Positions 42,292 to 51,480 of a DNA stretch of 64,000 nt are shown here, one piece after another. The notes beneath the pieces were generated by a model, which was given only the letters and a program-made list of their open reading frames with translations, was not told the origin of the DNA and did no database searches. Numbering within the stretch: the first letter of the stretch is position 1; the number at the start of each line of letters is the position of its first letter. Origin of the DNA: Maribellus sp. CM-23 (GTDB lineage Bacteria > Bacteroidota > Bacteroidia > Bacteroidales > Prolixibacteraceae); contig NZ_JADWYJ010000004.1 in assembly GCF_021354595.1 (NCBI RefSeq), forward strand, positions 372,001 to 436,000, written 5' to 3'. The translations under genes were made by a program, and so were the position numbers.

Positions 42292-43272
42292 TTAATTTTG
42301 TTCGATTATGGATATTTCATTCTCATTTTTTTCAAATTTTACTTTATTGGTTAGTTCTATAATATTCAAGTTATAATCCAAGGGTTTATTTTTGTTGATT
42401 ACCCCGGTAAAGGTTAACTCTTTAAGGTTTTTACTGTTGAACACAAATTTCTCCCCATACCATTGTTCCATCAGGAATACCAGGTAGCCTAGGCTATTGT
42501 TGTCAAGGAAGACTTTACCTTCTTTCCATTGATTGTAACTATCCAGTTCAACCTTCTTTTGGGTAATTTTATCTGTAAGCAGATTGTCAGAAAGACTTTC
42601 TCCGGGGATCATAAAACTGGAATGCTCTTGGCGCAGGTATTCTACTTTCCCTTCCAGCAGTACTACATCGTTTTTATTGCCTTGGGCGTAACTGGTGACT
42701 ACGAACTTTGTTCCATGTACTTTTATTGAGGCCTTTTGTATGTTTACTAAAAAGGGGAGTTTGTCATTTGAAGTAACATCAAACATCGCCTCCCCATCTA
42801 GTTTTACAAACCTATTTCTCTCACCAAATTTATTATTGTATTTTAATATGGAATTTGAGCCCAGCCAGGCATTTGTTCCATCAGGCAATTCTACTTGCTT
42901 CATTTCACCGGTGCCCGAAACAATCTCTGTAAGGAGTACCTGTTCGTCGGAAGTAGGGGACAAATAAGTTACTACTCCCAAAGCCCCTCCCAGTAATGCA
43001 AGTATAAAAAGGGCGGCTACATAAGGAAAACGAAGGAACTTTTGAACGATAAGATTCTGCTTTTTTTCTATCATCCGATCCTCTGTTTCTGCCCAGGCGC
43101 TTTCCGCCGGTTTTAGCTTCGCGAGCAGGGTGACCTTTTCCCTTAGACTGTAGATTTTTTCTACAGACTTAAACTCCTTTCCGTAATAGTCTTCTTCTTG
43201 TAGATCTTCTCTTTCTCCCTCATGGAAAAAGGAAACCAAATCATCTAATTTATTTTCGCTTTTACTTTTCAT
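42292..43272 (-). CDS. FecR-family anti-sigma factor
   Basis: A 326-residue inner-membrane regulator. The cytoplasmic N-terminal part (1-82) would hold the sigma factor, one membrane segment follows (83-105), then the periplasmic FecR domain (about 110-215, VELPDGTNAWLGSNSILKYN and GEAMFDV) and the C-terminal DUF4974 domain (about 250-326, FTGVINKNKPLDYNLNII) that contacts the STN domain of SusC. Binding of substrate by SusC should release the sigma factor. It lies between the sigma gene and susC, the usual order. Confidence 0.95.
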   Translation of the reverse strand: MKSKSENKLDDLVSFFHEGEREDLQEEDYYGKEFKSVEKIYSLREKVTLLAKLKPAESAWAETEDRMIEKKQNLIVQKFLRFPYVAALFILALLGGALGVVTYLSPTSDEQVLLTEIVSGTGEMKQVELPDGTNAWLGSNSILKYNNKFGERNRFVKLDGEAMFDVTSNDKLPFLVNIQKASIKVHGTKFVVTSYAQGNKNDVVLLEGKVEYLRQEHSSFMIPGESLSDNLLTDKITQKKVELDSYNQWKEGKVFLDNNSLGYLVFLMEQWYGEKFVFNSKNLKELTFTGVINKNKPLDYNLNIIELTNKVKFEKNENEISIIEQN

Positions 43273-43397
43273 CTTTGTTATTTAAGACACATTTTGGATT
43301 AAACAGGGTGAAGAAAAATTTAAAAGAATTTACAATCGATCGAAAGATTGCCGATTGACGTTGGTAAAACTTCCTTTTCGTGAAAATGCAAACAATA

Positions 43398-43940
43398 CTA
43401 TTTTTGAAAGATTTGCATTAAAACGATAAGCGACTGACGGAGTTTGTCGCGGAGTTGACGGTAGGCAATTCCCATCTGGGTTTTTACGGTATTTTTAGAT
43501 AGGTTGAGTTCGTCGGCAATTTGTTGGTAGGTGAAATTCTCTTTATAAGCCAGTGAGAAAATGTTATGACAGGCTGGGGGCAGTGTTTTTATAGCTTCCG
43601 CGAGTTTTACTGATAATTCTTCTTTCTCAAATTCTTCCGATTCACTTTCTTCTAAATCAATCTCTAGTTTTGAAAGTGAAACGGTGTTGGTCTTATCACG
43701 TTGTATCCGGTTTATTGCATGGTTTTTTACAGTCGAAAGCAGGTAGCTTTTTAAATTGCGTTCTATCTGAAGTTCTTTGCGTTTTTCCCACAAGGCCACA
43801 AACACATCCTGAACCATATCTTCGGCACGATCAATGTCGGGGATGTAGCGTAAGGCAACAAGGCATGCTGTATGATAATTCTTTTTGAAAAAAGTGCCAT
43901 ACTGTTCTTTTGTCAGCATTAACCTCTCTTTCGTCTCCAT
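43398..43940 (-). CDS. ECF RNA polymerase sigma factor (FecI-like, Bacteroidota PUL type)
   Basis: A 180-residue sigma-70 family factor with region 2 (DRAEDMVQDVFVALWEKR, residues 37-54) and region 4 helix-turn-helix (YQQIADELNLSKNTVKTQM, about 133-151). A linker rich in Glu (about 95-110) joins them. It should direct polymerase to the susC promoter when freed from the FecR protein. It is the first gene of the locus, 125 bases before fecR, and reads in the same direction as the whole PUL. Confidence 0.95.
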   Translation of the reverse strand: METKERLMLTKEQYGTFFKKNYHTACLVALRYIPDIDRAEDMVQDVFVALWEKRKELQIERNLKSYLLSTVKNHAINRIQRDKTNTVSLSKLEIDLEESESEEFEKEELSVKLAEAIKTLPPACHNIFSLAYKENFTYQQIADELNLSKNTVKTQMGIAYRQLRDKLRQSLIVLMQIFQK

Positions 43941-44205
43941 TTTTTAGGCTGTAATCTTTCTCTAAACTGGTTATAGTAGCTCTTACTAAATTGAAGAAAG
44001 ATGAATTAGTTTTAACGTTTTGTGTTTTACTCTCACAAGCAAAAATAGAAGAATATATCTAACCCGGGCCGAAATAAATGAAATGTTACTAACCTAGTTT
44101 TGTTTGATAATTTAACTTTTTACCGGGTTGTTTGTCCTGGTTACTTGCGATATTATTGGCTGTAAACGGTGTTTTTATTTATGCCCCAAACAGGATTTGG
44201 TATTA

Positions 44206-45036
44206 TTACACATAAACAAACAACTGTATCCATCCCTGGATAATTTCACCGGTTTCGGGATCCAGTTCTGAGCCATACATGCTGTGCGGAATTGAATAAA
44301 CAAGTAACATAACCACGGCGGCTAAAACCGTATAAAACGGACGCTCTTGCTTACGATTCATCGCAAAAGCGAGTATCCAAAAGAGAAAGGCCACCAACGT
44401 TTTGTTGTCGGTGAGGTCCCAGGCAAAGGGGATTCCGGCCCAGGCTTCTCCAAATGCATACAACTGCACCAGTGGACCCAAAATCATTCCGCCAATAAAA
44501 AGGGTAATAAGCATAAGTGTGGTGTAGAATTTAAACCGTTTGTGTTTAAATAGTGCCATCGTTCCAGCCAGGTTGCCCAGAAACATCGCAAAGAACATAA
44601 CGAAAATGTGAGGGACAAGAATTCCAGCCGGAACATGGCCTTTAAACCGTATGATCACCGGCATTCCGTCATTTAGCCGAAAACTTTGGTCTCCTTTGGT
44701 CAGTGTAATCTTGTATTCGTATTTTCCTGCCGGCGGCAAATGCGGTAAAGTGGCAACAAGGTATGTGCCTTCACGCGTCAGTCCCTGTTCGGTCCACTCG
44801 TTTTTCGAGGGGAAAGGTTTAAAAAAGATGGTTCCGCCAATGTTTTCATCCTCTAACAGCAATTGAATTTTGCAGTCGCTTTCACCTCCGTGACTGCGGG
44901 TGAGGCGTAGTTTATATTCCTTGTTTTCGATGGTAATTTTTACCCGTTTGTCTTTGGTTGGACCCGTGGTGCGTTGGTAAGCCATTGCGCTTAGTGTGAT
45001 AACAACTGCAATCAGCCAGTAAAGTACTGTTTTCAT
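44206..45036 (-). CDS. Membrane protein of unknown function
   Basis: A 276-residue protein. An N-terminal hydrophobic segment (3-19) is followed by a soluble beta-rich domain (about 30-130, VKITIENKEYKLRLTRSHGG) with immunoglobulin-like spacing. Four membrane segments come after it (about 137-160, 168-190, 208-226, 233-252). The last segments have conserved-looking HIFVMFFAMFLGNLAG and GMILGPLVQLYAFGEAWAG. I do not recognise the family. It is divergent from the SpmAB gene next to it. Confidence 0.75.
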   Translation of the reverse strand: MKTVLYWLIAVVITLSAMAYQRTTGPTKDKRVKITIENKEYKLRLTRSHGGESDCKIQLLLEDENIGGTIFFKPFPSKNEWTEQGLTREGTYLVATLPHLPPAGKYEYKITLTKGDQSFRLNDGMPVIIRFKGHVPAGILVPHIFVMFFAMFLGNLAGTMALFKHKRFKFYTTLMLITLFIGGMILGPLVQLYAFGEAWAGIPFAWDLTDNKTLVAFLFWILAFAMNRKQERPFYTVLAAVVMLLVYSIPHSMYGSELDPETGEIIQGWIQLFVYV

Positions 45037-45309
45037 AAAGTTAGGATTGAATCTGTTATAATGATAGCCAGATTTCAGGACTCTTCAAAACAATCCTGAT
45101 TTTTTCTCAGTAGTTGAAAATCATTGATTTAATCCATTGTTTTCCTACGGCTTTTTTAAATCACGTTGAAACTCCAATTCGGTAAAATAGGTGTGTGGAA
45201 AAGTAATTCTTTGCTTAATGAATAATAGATTTCTATTTTTACGATGAATTACGGGAAGAGATAAGTCTTCAAACCCGTTTGCAATGTCTGAAAAATTACA
45301 ATAGACTGT

Positions 45310-46542
45310 ATGGCTTTAAACTACCTCTTTATTTTCTTTTTTTTAGCTGCATTTGTGATTGGTTTGGCCCGCCTGGTATTTCTGGGAGATACGGCAGTTT
45401 TTACCGAAATGGTGAACGCTACGTTTGACATGGCCAAGACAGGATTCGAAATTTCCCTAGGTTTAACAGGTGTGCTGACGCTTTGGATGGGGATTATGAG
45501 AATAGGGGAGAAAGGTGGAATTGTGCATGTATTCTCAAAGTTGATCGGTCCCTTTTTCAATAAGCTTTTCCCTGAATTGGGAAAGGAACATCCGGCGCAC
45601 GGTTCTATTATGATGAACATTGCTGCCAATATGCTGAATCTCGACAATGCCGCAACTCCCATGGGCTTGCAGGCAATGAAAGAGATGCAGGCAACCAATC
45701 CTCACAAGAACACGGCTTCCAATGCCCAGATTATGTTTCTGGTGCTAAATACCTCCGGGTTAACTTTACTCCCGATTAGCATCATGGTTTACCGGGCTCA
45801 GTTGGGAGCGGTAAATCCTTCAGATATATTTATTCCTATTTTGCTGGCAACCTATTTTTCTACCATTGCCGGTTTAATTGCTGTGGCGCTTTATCAAAAA
45901 ATCAACTTGCTCGATAAGGTTGTGCTCGCCTACCTGGGAGGACTGACGGCCATTATTGGTGGCATAATCTGGTATTTTTCAACACTCGACAAGGATGCAA
46001 TTACCAATATTTCGAACATTGCCAGTAATTTTATTCTGTTTTCGGTGATCGTGGTTTTTATCCTGATGGCTTTGTTCCGAAAAGTAAATGTCTACGAGGC
46101 ATTTATTGACGGTGCAAAAGACGGGTTCAAAACCGCTGTAAAAATTATACCCTACCTGGTGGCTATTTTAGTGGCTATTGGTGTTTTTCGGGCATCGGGC
46201 GCTATGGACTGGCTGGTAGCCGGGTTTACCTGGAGCTTTGAACAACTGGGACTGAACACCGATTTTACCGCAGCTTTGCCAACCGCCCTGATGAAACCAT
46301 TAAGCGGAAGCGGCGCTCGCGGAATGATGGTGGATGCCATGACTACCTATGGAGCCGATTCGTTTGTTGGCCGTGTTGCCAGTACTGTGCAGGGAGCAAC
46401 CGATACTACTTTTTACATCCTGGCTGTGTATTTTGGCTCTGTGGGAATTAAGAATACACGTTACGCGGTAGTATGCGGGTTAATCGCTGACTTTGTTGGA
46501 ATTATTGCAGCCATATCAATGGCTTATCTTTTCTTTCACTAA
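45310..46542 (+). CDS. Fused SpmA-SpmB nucleoside-recognition (Gate) membrane protein
   Basis: A 410-residue inner-membrane protein joining two Gate/nucleoside-recognition modules that are separate SpmA and SpmB proteins in spore formers. The first module (about 1-200) contains NIAANMLNLDNAATPMGLQAM; the second (about 225-410) contains FRASGAMDWL, PTALMKPLSGSGARGMM and STVQGATDTTFYILAVYFG. About ten membrane segments. In Firmicutes the pair is linked to spore core dehydration. This organism class does not sporulate, so a transport role is more likely. The ATG at 45310 follows an AT-rich leader without a ribosome-binding site, as usual here. Confidence 0.92.
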   Translation: MALNYLFIFFFLAAFVIGLARLVFLGDTAVFTEMVNATFDMAKTGFEISLGLTGVLTLWMGIMRIGEKGGIVHVFSKLIGPFFNKLFPELGKEHPAHGSIMMNIAANMLNLDNAATPMGLQAMKEMQATNPHKNTASNAQIMFLVLNTSGLTLLPISIMVYRAQLGAVNPSDIFIPILLATYFSTIAGLIAVALYQKINLLDKVVLAYLGGLTAIIGGIIWYFSTLDKDAITNISNIASNFILFSVIVVFILMALFRKVNVYEAFIDGAKDGFKTAVKIIPYLVAILVAIGVFRASGAMDWLVAGFTWSFEQLGLNTDFTAALPTALMKPLSGSGARGMMVDAMTTYGADSFVGRVASTVQGATDTTFYILAVYFGSVGIKNTRYAVVCGLIADFVGIIAAISMAYLFFH

Positions 46543-46553
46543 TTGAAAAGTGC

Positions 46554-46976
46554 TCAGTTAATGGGTTTATCCAGCGAGTCGTAAACAACCACTTTGTTCC
46601 ATAAATGCTGGTTTTTTTCCACAAATTTAAGATGGATGGGATCAACCTGGTAGGCATCTTGTCCTGCCTGGTCGTCGAACATGACCATGTACGAAACAGA
46701 ATAAGAATGGTCTACCACGTCGCGGCTTTCAGTACCTGCCGGGAAACCGATATGGCTCATTTTTATGGTTTCAACTTTCAGTAACTCCTGCAAGGCTTCC
46801 ACCAACTGTTTTTTGTGGGCTTTGTTAGCCGGTTCTTTTAACCAGAAAAATACGTGGTGAATCAATGCCCCTGTAATTTTCACTTCACCGGCACGGGAAG
46901 TTTTGGCAAAAGGCAGCAGTCCGGCCAATGTTGCTCCAGCTACTGCTTTTTTCAAAAAAGATCTTCTGCTTTTCAT
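46554..46976 (-). CDS. Tat-exported Dabb (stress-responsive A/B barrel) protein
   Basis: A 140-residue protein with a twin-arginine signal (SRRSFLKKAVAGATLAGLLPF) and a ferredoxin-like dimeric A/B barrel (about 35-140: ALIHHVFFWLKE..., HIGFPAGTESRD..., YSVSYMVMFDDQAG). Function of exported Dabb proteins is unknown; several sit near sugar-degrading enzymes. Its start overlaps the stop of the DinB-like gene by four bases (ATGA), so translation is coupled. Confidence 0.88.
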   Translation of the reverse strand: MKSRRSFLKKAVAGATLAGLLPFAKTSRAGEVKITGALIHHVFFWLKEPANKAHKKQLVEALQELLKVETIKMSHIGFPAGTESRDVVDHSYSVSYMVMFDDQAGQDAYQVDPIHLKFVEKNQHLWNKVVVYDSLDKPIN

Positions 46977-47452
46977 TTTTTATCAGGTTTTAGTAGTTCT
47001 TCAATTTCTGAAAGATGTAATCTGAAATGTCTCGGAAAATCATCGACCATATCCCGGAGGCTTACTTTTTGATCTTTATCGGCCACCCATTCATTCTGCA
47101 ATTTCTCCGGATTGATCTGCTGAATGACATGAATGATATGCAGGTGCAAATATTTCCAGAGATTTACGAGGTTTTCCCAATTTTCATTTTCATAATTCTG
47201 AATCGATATCCAGCGGTCGTTGTTTCCGTGAGTTGCATAATTCGGAAATATCAGCGGTATTTCGTTGTATTGCAGATGAACAATTCGGTGTGTATTGTTT
47301 GAGGCAGAATCGACCATGTGTCCCACGATCTGGCGGATGTTTCGACCTTGTCCGTTACGGGGTACAGAAACTTGTTCTTCGGACAGAAGAATTAGTTTGT
47401 TCTCCCATTCAACGAGCAAGGTGTTCAATTCATTGGCGATTCGATCAAACAT
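46973..47452 (-). CDS. DinB-like four-helix metal-binding protein
   Basis: A 159-residue DinB/YfiT-type four-helix bundle. Candidate metal ligands are His45 (QIVGHMVDSA) and two histidines near the end (PRHFRLHLSEIEEL). Family members are thiol- or metal-dependent S-transferases and hydrolases. It sits just downstream of kdsA on the same strand (20 bases) and overlaps the Dabb gene, so the three may form one transcript. Confidence 0.82.
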   Translation of the reverse strand: MFDRIANELNTLLVEWENKLILLSEEQVSVPRNGQGRNIRQIVGHMVDSASNNTHRIVHLQYNEIPLIFPNYATHGNNDRWISIQNYENENWENLVNLWKYLHLHIIHVIQQINPEKLQNEWVADKDQKVSLRDMVDDFPRHFRLHLSEIEELLKPDKK

Positions 47453-47472
47453 ACAGTAAGTTTTAATGATTT

Positions 47473-48294
47473 TTATCTAAAACCGTTCACCGTTTTTCTA
47501 ATGGCAACTAACCTGGTCAGAAGTGATTCAAGTAAATCGAGTCTCAGCATATTGGCGCCGTCCGATTTTGCCATTGCCGGATTCGGGTGTGTTTCAATAA
47601 AAACGCCGTCAACACCCACTGCAATTGCTGCGCGAGCCACTGTTTCGATGAGTTCGGGTTTGCCTCCGGTAACTCCGCTTGATTGGTTGGGTTGTTGCAG
47701 CGAATGGGTGATGTCCATCACTACCGGAACATTCATGGCCTGCATTTCGGGTATTCCCCGGTAATCTACCACCAGGTCCTGGTAACCGAAAGTTGTTCCG
47801 CGCTCTGTAAGTACAACGTTGCTGTTGCCGCTGTCGATGACTTTATTGACCGCAAATTGCATCGCTGCAGCAGAAAGAAACTGTCCCTTTTTAATATTGA
47901 CCACTTTTCCGGTTTGGGCTGCTGCCACCAATATGTCGGTCTGGCGGCAAAGAAATGCCGGGATTTGAAGCACGTCGACGTATTCGGCGGCCATGGCAGC
48001 TTCTTCAGCGTTGTGAATATCGGTCACCACCGGAATGTCAAAAGTATCAGCTACTTTTTTCAGGATTTTTAGGGCTTTTTCGTCGCCAATACCCGAAAAC
48101 GAATCAATGCGCGAACGGTTGGCTTTTCGGTAGGAACCTTTGAAAATGTAGGGAATTTGTAATTGGTTCGTGATGGTTACAATTTTCTCCGCGATTTCCA
48201 ATGCCATTTCTTCGCCTTCAATAGCACAGGGGCCGGCCATCAAAAAGAAATTACCTGAGGCCGTATTTTTGAGTTGTTTGATTGTCGGAATCAT
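47473..48294 (-). CDS. kdsA: 3-deoxy-8-phosphooctulonate synthase (KDO-8-P synthase)
   Basis: A 273-residue cytoplasmic aldolase condensing phosphoenolpyruvate and arabinose 5-phosphate into KDO 8-phosphate for lipopolysaccharide. Motifs are MAGPCAIE (Cys23), FKGSYRKANRSR, DITHSLQQP (metal His), FIETHP and KSDGANM. Cys23 sits where the metal-independent enteric type has Asn, so this is the metal-dependent class. The start at 48294 gives MIPTIKQL; a longer frame to 48363 adds 23 unmatched residues. Confidence 0.95.
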   Translation of the reverse strand: MIPTIKQLKNTASGNFFLMAGPCAIEGEEMALEIAEKIVTITNQLQIPYIFKGSYRKANRSRIDSFSGIGDEKALKILKKVADTFDIPVVTDIHNAEEAAMAAEYVDVLQIPAFLCRQTDILVAAAQTGKVVNIKKGQFLSAAAMQFAVNKVIDSGNSNVVLTERGTTFGYQDLVVDYRGIPEMQAMNVPVVMDITHSLQQPNQSSGVTGGKPELIETVARAAIAVGVDGVFIETHPNPAMAKSDGANMLRLDLLESLLTRLVAIRKTVNGFR

Positions 48295-48387
48295 ATCTAA
48301 AATGTTAGTGCTCAAAAGTAGCAAGAAATTTACAAATGCGTTTGATTTGTTCCTGAACTGCATTGTAAGAAATGCGAAATTGTGCTG

Positions 48388-48837
48388 CTAATCCGAAAGG
48401 CTCTGGTTGGTGCTTTTGTAGATGTTTTGAATGAGGGAATACATGAGTGCCGTAGACCAGCCGATCAGCATAATGCCATTGATGGCTTCAAAGCCCGACA
48501 GCATCCTCCACTCGGAGCTAATCGTTAAATCGCCGTAACCAAGCGTAGTGAAGGTCACGATCGAGTAGTAAAAGATATCTCCAAAATTACTGAAGTCAAC
48601 ATTGGTTTTGGGAAGAATTTTAATGCAAATTGCCCAGGTAAGCGCATGCGTCAGATGCAAAAGTGTCAGGTATAGAAAAGAGAAAATCAGAAGGTTGAAC
48701 GATCTTATTCCGGATAAGTTATTATTCCATTTCGAAATTATTTGTTTGGTTTTACGCAGCCAAAACATACTGGCAGCCGCCTGGATCACCACATTGAGAG
48801 CCACAATCAGAAAACCAATGATAATAATTTTAAACAT
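48388..48837 (-). CDS. Small potassium-channel-like protein
   Basis: A 149-residue membrane protein with three hydrophobic segments (about 3-23, 47-70, 113-135) and a pore loop carrying the selectivity filter TTLGYGD (97-103) before the last segment. This is the two-segment-plus-pore plan of K+ channels with an extra N-terminal helix. No regulatory RCK domain follows. It would form a tetrameric inner-membrane channel. It lies 93 bases upstream of kdsA on the same strand. Confidence 0.88.
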   Translation of the reverse strand: MFKIIIIGFLIVALNVVIQAAASMFWLRKTKQIISKWNNNLSGIRSFNLLIFSFLYLTLLHLTHALTWAICIKILPKTNVDFSNFGDIFYYSIVTFTTLGYGDLTISSEWRMLSGFEAINGIMLIGWSTALMYSLIQNIYKSTNQSLSD

Positions 48838-49024
48838 CCATGTTTTGTTTCGTTTGCATTAGTGAACCAGTATCGATCGCAGTTATTGCTTGTTTAATCG
48901 TTGCAATGGATTGGTTATTCGATATTTAAAACTAGTGATTTTCTGAGATGAAACCTTGCGATTGCTCTAAAAAGTGAGGGGGTAATCTGGAATCTAAAGG
49001 TATAGGGGGTATAAAAACACAAAT

Positions 49025-49052
49025 GGGAACTATTCTTTGACAAATAGTTCCC
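49025..49052 (-). terminator. Hairpin, probable end of the candidate RNA
   Basis: GGGAACTATT and AATAGTTCCC form a perfect 10-bp stem; on the minus strand the sequence then reads ATTTGTGTTTTTATA. A second small stem (AAACAAC/GTTGTTT, 49063-49080) lies just before it in the direction of transcription. Confidence 0.6.
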
Positions 49053-49541
49053 ATCCACTTCCAAACAACCGGAGTTGTTTATGGTGCCAGGCTACGGTTA
49101 TTACGACTGGCCGCTGCTTGTTTTTGCAAACAAACCCTGACCCTTTACCTGCCGGTTTAGCTTTCTACGGCTGAACCTTTGGGTAGTTCATTCGGCATTC
49201 GCGTTTACCTTCCTGAACGAAGTGTCTCACAGTGTATGGCTGTCTTCTTCCTTGCGGATTGGTACAGTGTCATCAGTAAACTTCGGTTTCCCGGTTGTAC
49301 TGAGCAGTGCTGCATTGAAAAAACCGAGGTTTTTTTGGCATTCTGCCTGGAGACCCAATCTTGAAAGAACTTCTGGAGATTCTCTCAGATGATTGCCTGA
49401 ACTTTGACATTCCAGATTATCTTGTTCAAACTTCGGCTTTCCATTGTGCCGTCCCGAAGGATGGTTCGAATTGGCTCCGGATTCAGCTAAGAAACTTTTG
49501 CCTTTTCCACAATTTCCGGCGGTCATTTATCGCTCACCTGA
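49053..49541 (-). ncRNA. Candidate non-coding RNA (or short protein) between kch-like and fucosidase genes
   Basis: A strong promoter at 49547-49576 points into this 490-base stretch and a hairpin with T-rich tail closes it. Inside are two related blocks on the minus strand (GGAAAGCCGAAGTTT near 49430 and GGGAAACCGAAGTTT near 49280) and a perfect AAAAAACC/GGTTTTTT stem near 49320. A 99-codon frame (49227-49526, starting MTAGNCGKGKSF) begins about 15 bases after the predicted transcript start, so a protein cannot be excluded. It is not tmRNA, RNase P RNA or 4.5S RNA by their conserved cores. Confidence 0.42.
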
Positions 49542-49546
49542 TATTT

Positions 49547-49576
49547 CAAATTTACAACGAAAAGCGAAAAAAGCAA
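49547..49576 (-). promoter_or_regulatory. Bacteroidota-type promoter
   Basis: On the minus strand: TTG, 19 bases, TAAATTTG, a full match to the TAnnTTTG minus-7 element with the usual minus-33 TTG. Predicted start of transcription near 49541. Confidence 0.6.
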
Positions 49577-49658
49577 GTGATTTACAGTGGTTTATATTCA
49601 CCTTGAATCAACCGAGGATATTAACAATTGTTGATAACCGGCTTGTTCTCTGAATGGC

Positions 49659-51452
49659 TTATTTTATCCAGATCCACTGAAAATTTAGCGGTTCATTTGC
49701 ACCTGGTTCTACTTGCATTTCTATTTCATAAAGGCCCGGTTCCGGAAAATGAATGCTACCCAAACGGTGCGACTTGTATGCGTCAATGTGCCAGTTTTCG
49801 TTGGGCTCACCCACTGTTAACCCGGTGGGGTGTATGTTTTCTTCCAGAGTTGATTCAGTGGTGCGAATCGTAATTTTCCCCTTAACTTCTTTTCCCTGAT
49901 AACTGTAGGAAGCATCCACCCTTTTTTCTCCGGCTTTATCCACGAATATTTTCCATTTGAAGGTTTGGGATTTGGATACAAGCACATGTGCGGGTATGGT
50001 TTCGTATTCTGACGGAGACACGATTTCAATATTTTCCGGCTTCGGACTTTGGTTCCCGGGAAGCAGTGAATAACCACCATCAACGGTTTTGGCAACAATG
50101 CCGTCTACCGCTGCCGGGCGCTGTTTGTACTCGAGTACCACCACCGAAACATAGGGATCGGGCTGATCGTTGGGCAACGAGACTTCAGTGTAAATACTGT
50201 TGTGAGAGAAGCTCAGCGATGCTTTGTCTTTATCGGCCAAAAGATAGGCCTTCTCCGGATTTCCGCTTACGCCGGTCAAATAAAGCTTTTTGTTCAGCGG
50301 CCAGTTGTAAACGTGCAGGTAAAGTTTGAACAAATCGCCTTCCTGTTTGCAGGTGATCTTTCCCCAGTCGTGCTGATCCTTGTTCAAATCAAAAGCCTGC
50401 GTGCCATAAATCGCTTTTCCGTTTACTTTTAGCCATTCGCCCATTTCGAGCAGGCGCTGCGAAATCTCAAACGGCACATCTCCGTTGGCGCGTGGCCCAA
50501 TGTTGAGCATGAAATTGCCGTTGAGGCTGGCATTCCCAATCAGGGCTTTTAGCAACGATGAGGTTGATTTCCATTGTGTATCAGAAGCATGAAATCCCCA
50601 CGAATGTGCCACCGTACCAGGCGATTGCCATGGAAAGTCTTCTTTCTTGTCACCCAGTTGATTGTCGCCGAGTGTTTTAAAATCAATGTCCGGATCTTCT
50701 TCCATGGATAAACCAAGTCGGGAATTGACCAAACAAGTGGGTTGAAGGTCGCGGATCATGGTTTTTAGTTGTACCAGTTGCTCTTTGGTAATAATCGATT
50801 GCGAGTGGTTGATCCACATGTCGAACCAAATCAGGGAAATTTCTCCGTAGTTGGTAAGTAACTCGCGTACTTGCGGTATCACCTTTTCCTGCCAGTAACG
50901 GTCGTACTCTTCTGCGCTGATGTTGTAAATTTCTTTGCTGTGATCCCAACCACCGGGATGTTCCCAGTCTACCCAGTGAGAATAGTAAAGCCCGAGTTTA
51001 ATGCCGTGTTTTTTACAGGCCACCGCCATTTCCTTAATGATGTCTCGCTTGGGCGAGGTATGATCTCCCAAGTCATATTCACTCACCTGGCTGTCCCACA
51101 GCGCAAATCCATCGTGGTGTTTGGCGGTAATGGTAAGGTATTTCATCCCGGCATTTTTGGCCAGAATCACCCACTTTTCCGGATCAATGCTGTCCCAGTC
51201 GAAACGATCGAGCAATTGCAGGTATTCGTCTCTGTTGATCTGATTACGGTAATAAATCCATTCGGCATAATCGTTGGCGTGCCTTAGTTTCTCTCCTTTC
51301 CAGTAGCCTTCGGCACCGCTGTAAAGCCCCCAGTGAACAAACATTCCAAATCGGGTATCGGTAAACCATTGGGCACGTTCGTTGGTATCTTTTTGTGCAA
51401 AAAGCTGAAGGCTAAAAACAAATAGTAGTCCGGTTATAAAAGTGGTTTTCAT
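49659..51452 (-). CDS. Secreted GH29 alpha-L-fucosidase
   Basis: A 597-residue exported glycosidase (signal peptide to ...LQLFA|QKD). The (beta/alpha)8 catalytic domain (about 20-350) shows WFTDTRFGMFVHWGLYS, LTITAKHHDGFALWDS and the nucleophile Asp211 in LIWFDMW. Then come a beta-sandwich (about 360-450) and an additional C-terminal domain (about 480-597) that may bind carbohydrate. It should release terminal alpha-L-fucose with retention, in the periplasm or at the surface. It forms a single-gene unit, 29 bases after nspC on the same strand, although no link to polyamines is expected. Confidence 0.94.
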   Translation of the reverse strand: MKTTFITGLLFVFSLQLFAQKDTNERAQWFTDTRFGMFVHWGLYSGAEGYWKGEKLRHANDYAEWIYYRNQINRDEYLQLLDRFDWDSIDPEKWVILAKNAGMKYLTITAKHHDGFALWDSQVSEYDLGDHTSPKRDIIKEMAVACKKHGIKLGLYYSHWVDWEHPGGWDHSKEIYNISAEEYDRYWQEKVIPQVRELLTNYGEISLIWFDMWINHSQSIITKEQLVQLKTMIRDLQPTCLVNSRLGLSMEEDPDIDFKTLGDNQLGDKKEDFPWQSPGTVAHSWGFHASDTQWKSTSSLLKALIGNASLNGNFMLNIGPRANGDVPFEISQRLLEMGEWLKVNGKAIYGTQAFDLNKDQHDWGKITCKQEGDLFKLYLHVYNWPLNKKLYLTGVSGNPEKAYLLADKDKASLSFSHNSIYTEVSLPNDQPDPYVSVVVLEYKQRPAAVDGIVAKTVDGGYSLLPGNQSPKPENIEIVSPSEYETIPAHVLVSKSQTFKWKIFVDKAGEKRVDASYSYQGKEVKGKITIRTTESTLEENIHPTGLTVGEPNENWHIDAYKSHRLGSIHFPEPGLYEIEMQVEPGANEPLNFQWIWIK

Positions 51453-51480
51453 TGGTTTTGGTTTGATTGTTTTATTGATT

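Noticed and set aside
49440..49475. T-loop-like GGTTCGAATT suggesting a tRNA or tmRNA
   Set aside because: The flanking bases do not form a T-stem, and no acceptor, anticodon arm or CCA end fits.
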